A stretch of 24,917 bases of DNA from an uncultured Holophagaceae bacterium (GTDB lineage Bacteria > Acidobacteriota > Holophagae > Holophagales > Holophagaceae): NCBI GenBank assembly GCA_903890595.1, contig CAITBU010000086.1:1-24917 (forward strand), read 5' to 3'. Below the pieces are notes generated by a model, which saw nothing but the letters and a program-made list of their open reading frames with translations, made no database searches and was not told the origin of the DNA. Both the position numbers and the translations under genes were made by a program. Positions 1 to 8,521 of this stretch are shown piece after piece. The number at the start of each line of letters is the position of its first letter. Positions within the stretch are counted from its first letter, which is position 1.

Positions 1-935
1 AGGGCGCGCCGCCGCAGGTCCTCGTCGAGGTGGATCTCCGGCTGCAGGTCCCGGAGGCAGAGGTAGAGCTTCTCCAGGCTGTTCAGCTTCATGTAGGGGC
101 AGAGGCTGCAGTTGCACCCGCTGTCGGCGGGGGCCGGGATGAGCTCGGCGTTGGGGCGGCGCTGGCGCATCTGGTGGAGGATGCCGGCCTCGGTGGCGAC
201 GATGAAGGCCTGGGCGGGGTCCGTGGCGACGTAGTTGAGGAGGGCCGCTGTGGAGCCCACGAAGTCCGCCATCTGGCTCACGGTGGCATCGCACTCGGGA
301 TGGGCGATGAGCTTGGCCTCGGGGTGCTGGGCCTTGAGGACGGCCAGGCGCTTGGCGGTGAACTGCTCGTGCACGATGCAGAAGCCCGGGAACAGGACCA
401 TGTCCCGGCCCGTCTGCTTCGTCACCCACTTGCCCAGGTGGCGGTCCGGGGCGAAGACCACCTTGCGGTCCTTCGGTAGGCTGTTCACCACGCGCTCGGC
501 ATTGCTGCTGGTGCAGATGATGGTGCTGAGTGCCTTCACACCGGCGGAGCAGTTGATGTAGCTGACCACGTCATGGTCCGGGTACTGCTTCAGCCACTCG
601 GCGAAGTGGTCCGGCTGGCAGCGGTCTGCCAGGCTGCAGCCGGCATCCATGTCCGGGATCACCACGGTGCGGGCGGGGTTCAGGATCTTGGCGGTCTCGG
701 CCATGAAGTGGACGCCGCAGAAGGCGATCACATCGGCATCGGCCCGGGCGGCCTGCTGGCTCAGCTGCAGGCTGTCGCCCACGAAGTCGGCCAGATCCTG
801 GATCTCGGGCTCCTGGTAGTAGTGGGCCAGGAGGACGGCTTTGCGCTCGGCCTTGAGGCGACGGATCTCGGCCGGCAGGTCGAGGCCGAGGGGGATGCTA
901 TCCAGGTCGGGAACGTAGGGGGCAGTCAGGTCCAT
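1..935 (-). CDS. nadA: Quinolinate synthase NadA (C-terminus cut by window edge)
   Basis: Condenses iminoaspartate with dihydroxyacetone phosphate to quinolinate in de novo NAD synthesis, using an oxygen-sensitive [4Fe-4S] cluster. Reading the minus strand from the ATG at 935-933 gives 311 codons that run off the left edge. Visible signatures are AHYYQEPEIQDLADFVGDS near residue 37, FCGVHFMAETAK with Cys73, FPGFCIVHE with Cys186, and a late LCPYM with Cys279. These three cysteines match the family's cluster ligands. The N-terminus is short, as in thermophile-type NadA, so little is missing: probably only the last few dozen residues or fewer. No good Shine-Dalgarno precedes the ATG, and no other in-frame start fits better. 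nadB and nadC are not in the window. Family assignment is secure; the exact end is unknown. Confidence 0.95.
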   Translation of the reverse strand, partial: MDLTAPYVPDLDSIPLGLDLPAEIRRLKAERKAVLLAHYYQEPEIQDLADFVGDSLQLSQQAARADADVIAFCGVHFMAETAKILNPARTVVIPDMDAGCSLADRCQPDHFAEWLKQYPDHDVVSYINCSAGVKALSTIICTSSNAERVVNSLPKDRKVVFAPDRHLGKWVTKQTGRDMVLFPGFCIVHEQFTAKRLAVLKAQHPEAKLIAHPECDATVSQMADFVGSTAALLNYVATDPAQAFIVATEAGILHQMRQRRPNAELIPAPADSGCNCSLCPYMKLNSLEKLYLCLRDLQPEIHLDEDLRRRA

Positions 936-944
936 GGAGCCATT

Positions 945-1235
945 CTAGGACCTCTCGCCCTCCAGGAAGGACCGGATGCGGGCCCCGGGTGCCGGGTGGT
1001 CAAAGGCCTCGCAGAAGACGGCCCGCTCCCAGGCCTGGGCCGAAGGCCGGGGGAGGCCCGCCTGAATCTGGCGGAGGGATTCCAGGAGCGCCTGGGCCCT
1101 CGGGTCACCCAAAAACCCTGTGGCCACAGGGGGAATCCTGTTATCCTGGGTCTGGATCGCAGGATCCAGATGGACATGGAAATCCGATGACCGCTTCCGA
1201 GCAGTGGGTATCGGGCCAGTTCCGTACGGTTTCAT
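945..1235 (-). CDS. Small hypothetical ORF, possible remnant of an enoyl-CoA hydratase C-terminus
   Basis: Minus-strand ORF of 96 codons whose stop lies 9 bases upstream of the nadA ATG. Only the downstream part (about 945-1127) looks coding: its third codon positions are strongly G/C. Its end, around AWERAVFCEAFDHPAPGARI then RSFLEGERS, resembles the last helices of enoyl-CoA hydratase/isomerase proteins, where an E-x3-F-x3-F pattern leads into a final FLE-x-R. The first third has poor codon bias and runs through two inverted repeats. If the ORF is expressed, the GTG at 1127-1125 is a likelier start, giving 60 residues. A decayed 3' gene fragment, a coupled mini-gene or a chance ORF are all possible. 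The resemblance is by eye only. Confidence 0.3.
   Translation of the reverse strand: MKPYGTGPIPTARKRSSDFHVHLDPAIQTQDNRIPPVATGFLGDPRAQALLESLRQIQAGLPRPSAQAWERAVFCEAFDHPAPGARIRSFLEGERS
1116..1131. repeat. 16-base perfect palindrome, terminator-like on the minus strand
   Basis: CCCTGTGGCCACAGGG is identical to its reverse complement. On the minus strand it is followed by five T residues (A-run at 1111-1115), giving a 6-base stem, GGCC loop and T-tract, i.e. a small intrinsic-terminator shape for minus-strand transcripts. It could instead be a protein-binding operator for the divergent nadA/glnN region, or part of a repeat element with the next inverted repeat. Confidence 0.5.
1151..1170. repeat. 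Perfect inverted repeat, 8-base arms, upstream of glnN
   Basis: Arms TCTGGATC and GATCCAGA flank the 4-base loop GCAG. It lies 19 bases downstream of the 16-base palindrome. The pair, plus nearby GGGAATCC and CTGGATC words, recalls intergenic palindromic repeat families that scatter through many genomes. A genome-wide copy count is needed to tell a repeat from an operator. Confidence 0.5.
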
Positions 1236-1263
1236 AACCTTTATTGTCCTTTAGGGGGGACCC

Positions 1264-3423
1264 GTGGCCAAGGCCCAGGCATCAGACAACGCCAGCATCT
1301 CACGGCTGGACCAGATCAAGGTGAGCCAGTACTTCGGCTGCAACACCTTCAGCGAGCGCACCATGCGCGAGCGGCTGCAGAAGGACGTCTACAAGTCCTT
1401 CCGCCAGTCCCTGAAGCGCAGCGAGCCCCTCTCCCCGGAAGTGGCCAAGAGCGTCGCTCTGGCCATGAAGGAGTGGGCCATCGAGCTCGGCTGTACCCAC
1501 TTCACCCACTGGTTCCTGCCCATGACCGGCGCCACCGCCGAGAAGCATGATGCCTTCATCATGTGGGACGAGCCGGGCCAGGTGACGGAGCGCTTCAGCG
1601 GCAGCATGCTCATCCAGGGCGAGCCCGATGCCAGCTCCTTCCCCAGCGGCGGTCTGCGCGCCACCTTCGAGGCCCGCGGCTACACCGCCTGGGACCCCGC
1701 GAGCCCGGCCTTCCTCATGGAGGGTCCGCTTGGCAAGACCCTCTGCATCCCCACCGCCTTCATCGGCTATCACGGCGAGGCGCTGGATCATAAGGTGCCC
1801 CTCCTGCGCTCCATGGGCGTGGTCTCCGAGCAGGCCGTTGCCGCGCTCAAGTTCTTCGGCGTGAACGCCGAGTCCGTCGTGGCCCAGTGCGGCCCCGAGC
1901 AGGAGTACTTCGCGGTCGATCTCGAGCTGGCCCAGCAGCGGCCCGACCTCATGTTCGCCAACCGCACCCTCCAGGGCGCCAAGCCCCCCAAGGGCCAGGA
2001 GCTTGAGGACCACTACTTCGGCAGCATCAAGGAGCGCGTCCTGGGCTTCATGCAGGAGGTCGAGCTGGAGTGCTTCAAGCTGGGCATCCCCGCCAAGACC
2101 CGCCACAACGAGGTGGCCCCCAACCAGTTCGAGATCGCGCCGATCTACGAAGCTGCCAACCTCGCCAGCGACCACAACCAGCTGCTGATGGAGATCCTCA
2201 AGTCTGTCGGTGAGCGTCACGGTCTGGCCATCCTGCTCCACGAGAAGCCCTTCGCCGGCGTCAACGGCAGCGGCAAGCACGTGAACTGGAGCATCGCCAC
2301 GGACGAGGGCCACAACCTGATGGAGCCCGGCAAGACGCCCGAGGAGAACCTGCAGTTCCTCTACTTCCTCAGCGCCACCCTGAAGGCCATCCACACCCAC
2401 GGCGGCCTGCTCCGCGCCTGCATCGCCAGCGCCGGCAACGACCACCGCCTCGGCGCCAACGAGGCGCCCCCGGCCATCATGTCGGCCTTCCTCGGCGCCC
2501 AGCTGAACCACATCCTGGATGCCATCGAAAAGGGTGACGTGGCCAACGTCTCCATCCAGGGCATCATCGACCTGGGCATCGGCAACCTGCCTCGCATCGA
2601 GAAGGACGCCACTGACCGCAACCGCACCAGTCCCTTCGCGTTCACCGGCAACAAGTTCGAGTTCCGCGCCGTGGGCTCCAGCCAGCCCATCGGCCTGCCC
2701 CTGACGGTCATCAACGCGGCCGTGGCCGAGGCCCTCGAAGAGCTCAACACCAAGCTGGCGGCTGAGCTCGAGGCCGGCAAGGAGCTCAAGGCGGCCGTCA
2801 TGACCGTGGTGCGCCAGGCCATCATCGAGACCAAGGCCATTCGCTTCGAGGGCAACGGCTACTCGGATGAGTGGAAGGTCGAGGCCGAGCGCCGGGGCCT
2901 GCCCCACGCCAAGGACACCGTCGCGGCCCTGCACATCTGGGAGCAGCCGGCCGTGAAGGCCGTCTTCTCGAAGTCCGGCATCCTCTCCGAGGGTGAGCTG
3001 GAGTCCCGCCTCCACATCCGCCACGAGCAGTACCAGAAGGCCATCGCCATCGAGACCCAGGTCCTGCGCGAGATGGCCGAGACCCAGATCCTGCCCTCCA
3101 TCACGGCGGACCTCGGGGCCCGGGCCGATGCCCTGGCCAAGCTCGCTGCGGTCGGCATCAATGTACCTGCGACCCTGAAGGAAGCCCTCCAGACCCAGGC
3201 CACCCTGGCTGGGGAAGCCCAGTCCCGGCTCGCTGCCATGAAGGCGGCCCTGATCGCCGCCGAGGCGCTCGAGGACCTGCACGCCCGCACTGAGGCCTTC
3301 GGCAACAGTGTCAACCAGTCCAAGCACGCCCTCCGGGAAGTGCTGGACCTGCTGGAAGAAGCCTGTGACGCCGACCTCTGGCCTCTGCCCAAGTACTGGC
3401 AGCTGCTGTCTCCGCTGCTCTAG
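1264..3423 (+). CDS. glnN: Glutamine synthetase, type III (GlnN)
   Basis: ATP-dependent synthesis of glutamine from glutamate and ammonia, the entry point of nitrogen assimilation. At 719 residues it matches the GSIII family (about 700-730), far longer than GSI or GSII. The N-terminus carries the GSIII-type FGCNTFSERTMRERL. The catalytic core shows the NEVAPNQFEIAPIYEAANLA stretch near residue 283, with the metal/glutamate-binding acidic residues, followed by VNGSGKHVNWS, the GSIII form of the NGSGMHxH region. The long C-terminal part is helix-rich and GSIII-specific. The start is GTG at 1264 behind a strong AGGGGGGA ribosome site. It stands alone, with no PII, amtB or glutamate synthase gene nearby. 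A large ORF on the opposite strand is a codon-bias shadow. Confidence 0.97.
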   Translation: MAKAQASDNASISRLDQIKVSQYFGCNTFSERTMRERLQKDVYKSFRQSLKRSEPLSPEVAKSVALAMKEWAIELGCTHFTHWFLPMTGATAEKHDAFIMWDEPGQVTERFSGSMLIQGEPDASSFPSGGLRATFEARGYTAWDPASPAFLMEGPLGKTLCIPTAFIGYHGEALDHKVPLLRSMGVVSEQAVAALKFFGVNAESVVAQCGPEQEYFAVDLELAQQRPDLMFANRTLQGAKPPKGQELEDHYFGSIKERVLGFMQEVELECFKLGIPAKTRHNEVAPNQFEIAPIYEAANLASDHNQLLMEILKSVGERHGLAILLHEKPFAGVNGSGKHVNWSIATDEGHNLMEPGKTPEENLQFLYFLSATLKAIHTHGGLLRACIASAGNDHRLGANEAPPAIMSAFLGAQLNHILDAIEKGDVANVSIQGIIDLGIGNLPRIEKDATDRNRTSPFAFTGNKFEFRAVGSSQPIGLPLTVINAAVAEALEELNTKLAAELEAGKELKAAVMTVVRQAIIETKAIRFEGNGYSDEWKVEAERRGLPHAKDTVAALHIWEQPAVKAVFSKSGILSEGELESRLHIRHEQYQKAIAIETQVLREMAETQILPSITADLGARADALAKLAAVGINVPATLKEALQTQATLAGEAQSRLAAMKAALIAAEALEDLHARTEAFGNSVNQSKHALREVLDLLEEACDADLWPLPKYWQLLSPLL

Positions 3424-3439
3424 CTTCCCGCCGCACACC

Positions 3440-3467
3440 GAAACGGGCCGCAGCTGCGGCCCGTTTC
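3440..3467. terminator. Bidirectional terminator between glnN and the outer-membrane gene
   Basis: A 28-base perfect palindrome (arm GAAACGGGCCGCAG and its complement) lies 16 bases after the glnN stop and 16 bases after the stop of the convergent gene. The GC-rich core is flanked by GAAA and TTTC, so it can act in both directions, although the T-run is only three bases. Confidence 0.8.
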
Positions 3468-3483
3468 TGCGTCTGGGGCAGTG

Positions 3484-4068
3484 CTAGAAGCGGAAGACCG
3501 CGCTGACCTGAATCCAGGTGGCGGTATCGAAGCCGAAGCCGTCGCCGCCGTTGGGGTCGACGAAGATCTGGTTGAGCGTCCCCTCCAGCGCGAAGCGGGG
3601 GCTGAAGGTGTAACCGCCGCCACCGCGGACCCCCAGCTTGCCACTCTGGGTGGAGCTGCCGCTGACCCGCCGCCCGGCACTGTTGATGTAGTCCCAGCTG
3701 TCCTTGACCTGGTTGAGGCTGGCGCCGGCAATGGTGTACCAGCCCCGGTAGGGCGCCTGGAGCTGGTACACCCAGTCGGCCCCGGCCTGCAGTGCTCCGA
3801 AGTCATTCCTGGAGGCGGCGAACCCACCCCAGCTTGAGCCAGGGAAGTGCTGGTAGGTCAGTTGGGCCCGCACCGCATGGCGGCTGTTGATGGCGAAGGT
3901 CGCCTGGCCCCCGAGGTGGGTGCCGAAGAACTGGTTGGTGCCGAAGTCGGCCCGGTCCTTCAGGTCGCCCAGGGGCAGCGAGAGGCCGGTGGCCAGACTG
4001 AAGGTTGGGGTCTGGGCCGAGAGGGCCGAACCTGCGAGCAGGACAGCAAGGGTGAGGGTATGGCGCAT
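3484..4068 (-). CDS. Small outer-membrane beta-barrel protein, function unknown
   Basis: 194 residues from the ATG at 4068, chosen over an upstream in-frame ATG at 4119 because AGGAGA lies 5 bases before it and a clean signal peptide follows. That peptide has Arg2, a hydrophobic run, and a predicted Sec cleavage after Ala18 (LSA/Q). The mature part has alternating hydrophobic and polar residues, many Gly and aromatic residues, and turn-like Asn/Asp/Gly patches. It ends in AVFRF, the C-terminal aromatic signal read by the BAM complex. Size suggests an 8-stranded barrel of the OmpA-N/OmpW-like fold class. No specific family motif is recognised. It converges on glnN and lies 118 bases downstream of rfaE2, possibly co-transcribed with it. 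Confidence 0.8.
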   Translation of the reverse strand: MRHTLTLAVLLAGSALSAQTPTFSLATGLSLPLGDLKDRADFGTNQFFGTHLGGQATFAINSRHAVRAQLTYQHFPGSSWGGFAASRNDFGALQAGADWVYQLQAPYRGWYTIAGASLNQVKDSWDYINSAGRRVSGSSTQSGKLGVRGGGGYTFSPRFALEGTLNQIFVDPNGGDGFGFDTATWIQVSAVFRF

Positions 4069-4088
4069 GGCGTCTCCTGGTGGCTGAA

Positions 4089-4102
4089 GCCCCGGAAGGG
4101 GC
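4089..4102 (-). other. Small hairpin upstream of the outer-membrane gene
   Basis: Inverted repeat GCCCC/GGGGC with a 4-base loop sits 21 bases upstream of the outer-membrane gene start, in its presumed 5' leader on the minus strand. It could shape the leader mRNA or stop readthrough from rfaE2. It lacks a T-tract, so a role as terminator is weak. Confidence 0.3.
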
Positions 4103-4186
4103 ACTCTCAGGCTAGCCAAGGGCCGCTCCTCGCGCTTCCACCGAAGGGACTAGGAAGTCGAATCCTTCTTGTGCTTCCAGATGACC

Positions 4187-4675
4187 CTACTCCAGCGTGA
4201 CGCCCCGTCCGCTGCGGATGCGCGCCTCGATGCGCGAGGTGCTGTGGCCGGGCAGGAAGGGAATGAGGACCAGGGATCCGCCTCCCGCCTCCACGTCCTC
4301 GCGGCCCACCACGGTCTCCGGGGTGTAGTCGCCGCCCTTCACCAGCACGTCGGGCCGGAGGGCCCGGATCAGCTCCAGGGGGGTGTCCTCGTCGAAGCGC
4401 ACCACGGCATCCACGCTGCGCAGGCCCAGGAGCACGGCGGCCCGGGCGGCCTCGTCCTGCAGAGGCCGGGCAGCGCCCTTCAGGCGCGCCACGGAGGCAT
4501 CGCTGTTCAGGCCCACCACCAGGAAGTCCCCCAGGGCCCGGGCATCGGCCAGGTACTGCACATGGCCGGGATGGATCAAGTCGAAGCAGCCGTTGGTGAA
4601 GCACAGTCGCCCCGGGCGCGGGATGGCCGCGAGGAAGGCTTCAGGGCTCTGGAAGAAACGGGTCGGTGACGGCAT
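4187..4675 (-). CDS. rfaE2: D-glycero-beta-D-manno-heptose 1-phosphate adenylyltransferase
   Basis: Activates heptose 1-phosphate with ATP to ADP-heptose, the precursor of LPS inner-core heptose. The 162 residues correspond to the C-terminal nucleotidyltransferase half of HldE, so this is the stand-alone RfaE2 form. The cytidylyltransferase-like signature FTNGCFDLIHPGH spans residues 26-38, with the HxGH motif at 35-38. GLNSD follows at 55-59, the conserved RLKG-x2-RP at 64-71, VKGGDY at 112-117 and HSTSRI at 144-149. The kinase half (RfaE1) and the other heptose genes are not in the window. Only a weak ribosome site precedes the ATG. A GATAAT box on the minus strand at 4698-4693 could be a -10 giving a very short leader. 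Confidence 0.93.
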   Translation of the reverse strand: MPSPTRFFQSPEAFLAAIPRPGRLCFTNGCFDLIHPGHVQYLADARALGDFLVVGLNSDASVARLKGAARPLQDEAARAAVLLGLRSVDAVVRFDEDTPLELIRALRPDVLVKGGDYTPETVVGREDVEAGGGSLVLIPFLPGHSTSRIEARIRSGRGVTLE

Positions 4676-4729
4676 CGTAGGTTCGGAATAAGATTATCGG
4701 TTCAGGAACATCCTCGGGAGAAGTCTGCC

Positions 4730-5023
4730 ATGCCTCTTTACGAATACCGTTGCGAAGGTTGCGGCCAGTCCGAGGAAAAGCTCGAGAGCCTATCCGCCCC
4801 CGAGGTCCATGCCTGCCCGGCCTGCCAGGCCCCCGAAGGCATGCGGCGTCAGCTGTCCGTGGCGGCCTTCTCCCTGTCGGGGGGCGGCTGGTACAAGGGT
4901 GCGGCCTCCGAGCCGACGGCCGCTGCGGAGGCCCCAAAATCCAGCCATGGCTGCGGGGCCGGCGGCTGTGGTTGCCCCCTGGCGGGGGGAGGGACGGCCG
5001 GGTCCGCCTCTCCTGCCGTGTGA
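4730..5023 (+). CDS. FmdB/CxxC-CxxC-type zinc-ribbon protein
   Basis: 97-residue member of the FmdB family of putative regulatory proteins. It opens with MPLYEYRCEGCG, has a first CxxC at residues 8-11 and a second at 29-32, forming a zinc ribbon over the first 40 residues or so. A low-complexity Ala/Gly/Ser linker follows, then a C-terminal HGCGAGGCGC cluster (His73, Cys75, Cys80, Cys82) typical of many family members. The biochemical role is not established; regulation of amidase or formamidase genes was the original proposal. GGGAGA precedes the ATG. It is divergent from rfaE2, and its stop lies only 4 bases before the candidate str-operon promoter. Confidence 0.88.
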   Translation: MPLYEYRCEGCGQSEEKLESLSAPEVHACPACQAPEGMRRQLSVAAFSLSGGGWYKGAASEPTAAAEAPKSSHGCGAGGCGCPLAGGGTAGSASPAV

Positions 5024-5027
5024 TCCG

Positions 5028-5055
5028 TTGACTTTCAGGGCTTTTCAGATAGCCT
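5028..5055 (+). promoter_or_regulatory. Candidate sigma-70-type promoter for the str operon
   Basis: TTGACT at 5028-5033 (5 of 6 to the -35 consensus) and TAGCCT at 5050-5055 (weak -10) are 16 bases apart. They sit directly after the FmdB-family gene and before the structured rpsL leader. The -10 is poor, so the exact box is uncertain. Confidence 0.45.
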
Positions 5056-5063
5056 AGATGGTT

Positions 5064-5133
5064 CCGGCCCCGTGGGCCGGCGCAGGATTTATCCGTCCGA
5101 TGTTCCCCGCGGAACCTCTCGGGCCCAGGCCCG
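5064..5133 (+). promoter_or_regulatory. Structured rpsL mRNA leader with three tandem hairpins
   Basis: Three short perfect stems lie between the candidate promoter and rpsL. They are CCGGCCC/GGGCCGG at 5064-5080 (loop CGT), GTTCC/GGAAC at 5102-5115 (loop CCGC), and CGGGC/GCCCG at 5120-5133 (loop CCAG). The rpsL Shine-Dalgarno follows 20 bases later. This could be an autoregulatory leader for the str operon, but no known r-protein binding motif was recognised. Confidence 0.4.
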
Positions 5134-5163
5134 GATCCACCGGTGCCTTCCTAGGAGGATGGT

Positions 5164-5562
5164 GTGCCTACCATCAATCAGCTAATCCGCATTGGGCGGA
5201 AGACCTTCCAGAACAAGACGAAGAGCCCCGCGCTCGACGCCTGCCCGCAGAAGCGTGGCGTCTGCACCCGCGTGTTCACCACCACCCCGAAGAAGCCGAA
5301 CTCGGCCCTCCGGAAGGTGGCCCGCGTGCGCCTGACCAACGGCATTGAGTGCACCACCTACATCCCGGGCGTTGGCCACAACCTGCAGGAGCACAGCATT
5401 GTGCTCATTCGCGGCGGCCGCGTGAAGGACCTGCCGGGTGTGCGCTACCACGTGGTGCGCGGCACCCTCGATGCCACTGGCGTCGCCGGTCGCAACCAGT
5501 CCCGTTCCAAGTACGGTGCGAAGCGGCCCAAGGCCGGTGCCGCTCCGGCCAAGAAGAAGTAG
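5164..5562 (+). CDS. rpsL: 30S ribosomal protein S12
   Basis: Decoding-centre protein of the small subunit. The 132 residues cover the full S12 (about 124 in E. coli) plus a short Lys/Ala-rich tail. TTTPKKPNSALRK contains Lys43 and GGRVKDLPGVRYH contains Lys88. Both are wild-type at the two classical streptomycin-resistance positions. Asp89 is the usual RimO methylthiolation site. The start is GTG at 5164, fixed by AGGAGG at 5153-5158 and by the universal PTINQL N-terminus; the ATG at 5159 is out of frame. First gene of the str cluster, 10 bases ahead of rpsG. Confidence 0.98.
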   Translation: MPTINQLIRIGRKTFQNKTKSPALDACPQKRGVCTRVFTTTPKKPNSALRKVARVRLTNGIECTTYIPGVGHNLQEHSIVLIRGGRVKDLPGVRYHVVRGTLDATGVAGRNQSRSKYGAKRPKAGAAPAKKK

Positions 5563-5572
5563 GAGGTGAACC

Positions 5573-6043
5573 ATGGCCCGTCGCTCAGCCCCCGCCAAGC
5601 GTGAGATCCTCCCGGATCCCGTCTATAACAGCCTCGTCGTCTCCAAGTTCGTGAACATCCTCATGGAGCGCGGCAAGAAGGCCACTGCCGAGCGCATCCT
5701 CTACGGTGCACTCGAGATCGTCGTCAAGAAGTCCGGCGAGGAAGCCCTCGAGGCCTTCCAGAAGGCCCTGAACAACATCAAGCCCAGCGTGGAGGTCAAG
5801 TCCCGCCGCGTGGGTGGTGCCACCTACCAGGTCCCCGTGGAGGTTCCCCAGAACCGCCGCCAGTCCCTGGCCATGCGCTGGCTCAAGACCTACTCTGCCT
5901 CCCGCGGCGAGCGCACCATGCGCGACAAGCTGGCTGGCGAGATCCTGGATGCCATGAACTTCCGCGGCGCCGCCGTGAAGAAGAAGGACGACGTCCACAA
6001 GATGGCTGAGGCCAACAAGGCGTTTGCCCATTTCCGGTGGTAG
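5573..6043 (+). CDS. rpsG: 30S ribosomal protein S7
   Basis: Primary 16S rRNA-binding protein that nucleates the 30S head and lines the E site. The 156 residues match the usual bacterial length. Conserved stretches include RREILPDPVY-like SAPAKREILPDPVYNS at the start, VKSRRVGGATYQVPVEV in the middle and the RWLKTYSASRGERTM segment. An AGGAGGTG ribosome site lies just before the ATG, 10 bases after rpsL. In E. coli S7 is the autoregulator of the str operon and binds the rpsL-rpsG junction. Here that junction is only 10 bases, too short for the E. coli-type site. A strong hairpin follows the stop. Confidence 0.98.
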   Translation: MARRSAPAKREILPDPVYNSLVVSKFVNILMERGKKATAERILYGALEIVVKKSGEEALEAFQKALNNIKPSVEVKSRRVGGATYQVPVEVPQNRRQSLAMRWLKTYSASRGERTMRDKLAGEILDAMNFRGAAVKKKDDVHKMAEANKAFAHFRW

Positions 6044-6050
6044 TAACTTG

Positions 6051-6089
6051 CTCTAAAAATGGGGCGCCAAAGGCGCCCCATTTTTAGAG
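6051..6089 (+). terminator. Strong intrinsic-terminator-like hairpin between rpsG and fusA
   Basis: An 18-base perfect stem, CTCTAAAAATGGGGCGCC and its complement, closes on an AAA loop (6069-6071). The GC-rich upper stem is followed by ATTTTTAG, the classical intrinsic-terminator form, and the matching A-run on the left makes it bidirectional. It starts 7 bases after rpsG and ends 46 bases before fusA. It may attenuate transcription, mark a processing site, or separate fusA into its own unit. Confidence 0.8.
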
Positions 6090-6135
6090 TTGTTGAACTG
6101 CTTGTTGAATCCCCAATACCCCCTAGGAGGCCGCA

Positions 6136-8244
<2,109 letters not shown>

Positions 8245-8254
8245 TTCTTCATAT

Positions 8255-8285
8255 CTCCAGAATCGGGCAACGCCCGATTCTGGAG
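8255..8285 (+). terminator. Perfect hairpin after fusA
   Basis: A 14-base perfect stem, CTCCAGAATCGGGC and its complement, with an AAC loop starts 10 bases after the fusA stop. It lacks a clear T-tract on the plus strand, so it may be a weak terminator or a 3'-end stabiliser. Its position marks the end of the str cluster. Confidence 0.6.
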
Positions 8286-8416
8286 CAAGGTAAGTCCCTT
8301 TATTGACTGTTCCAGCCCCTTTCGGGGTGAGGTCATTTTCCGAACCGCAAGGTTGCCGGGCCTCTTGATCTGTCGCTTCCCCTCATGGGGGGTCGTGCGC
8401 TCTTCCCAAAAAGCCG

Positions 8417-8444
8417 TTGATTTTACAGCGGCTTTTGTTATGCT
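8417..8444 (+). promoter_or_regulatory. Candidate S10-operon promoter, extended -10
   Basis: TTGATT at 8417-8422 and TATGCT at 8439-8444 are separated by 16 bases. TG at 8436-8437 gives an extended -10 (TGnTATGCT). The local AT-rich stretch contrasts with the GC-rich surroundings. Overlapping AAAAGCCG/CGGCTTTT arms form an inverted repeat around the spacer, which could be a regulator site or a weak terminator. A start near 8451 would give an rpsJ leader of about 85 bases. Confidence 0.6.
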
Positions 8445-8452
8445 GATCAGCC

Positions 8453-8521
8453 CTGTCCCTGTTTCCGGGACAGATCCACTTGGGCGGTCAGCGCCCCACG
8501 TCTATGGACGGTTTGCCGTCC
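8453..8521 (+). promoter_or_regulatory. Structured rpsJ leader with three tandem hairpins
   Basis: Perfect stems are CTGTCCC/GGGACAG at 8453-8473 (7-base loop), GGGCG/CGCCC at 8482-8496 (5-base loop) and GGACGG/CCGTCC at 8506-8521 (loop TTTG). The last ends 4 bases before the Shine-Dalgarno GGAG, so its folding could gate rpsJ translation. In E. coli the S10 leader is bound by L4; whether that applies here cannot be told from sequence alone. Confidence 0.45.

Larger units (their letters stand above)
936..1263. other. Intergenic region between nadA and glnN
   Basis: 328 bases between divergent nadA and glnN. It holds the weak minus-strand ORF ending at 945 and two perfect inverted repeats (1116-1131 and 1151-1170). 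The promoter-proximal stretch before glnN also has an 8-base palindrome, CCGTACGG at 1222-1229, and an AT-rich patch at about 1230-1253. No convincing -35/-10 pair and no -24/-12 (sigma-54) promoter could be picked for glnN. Confidence 0.6.

Noticed and set aside
1190..1263. Sigma-54 promoter for glnN
   Set aside because: No TGGC-N8-TTGC arrangement with the needed GG and GC spacing was found.
1300..3438. 712-codon ORF on the minus strand opposite glnN
   Set aside because: Gly/Leu/Val/Asp/His-rich, with no domain. It is a shadow of the GC3-rich glnN reading frame.
6090..6119. Promoter TTGTTG-N18-CAATAC for fusA
   Set aside because: The predicted transcription start would fall within the fusA ribosome-binding site, so it was left out as a feature.
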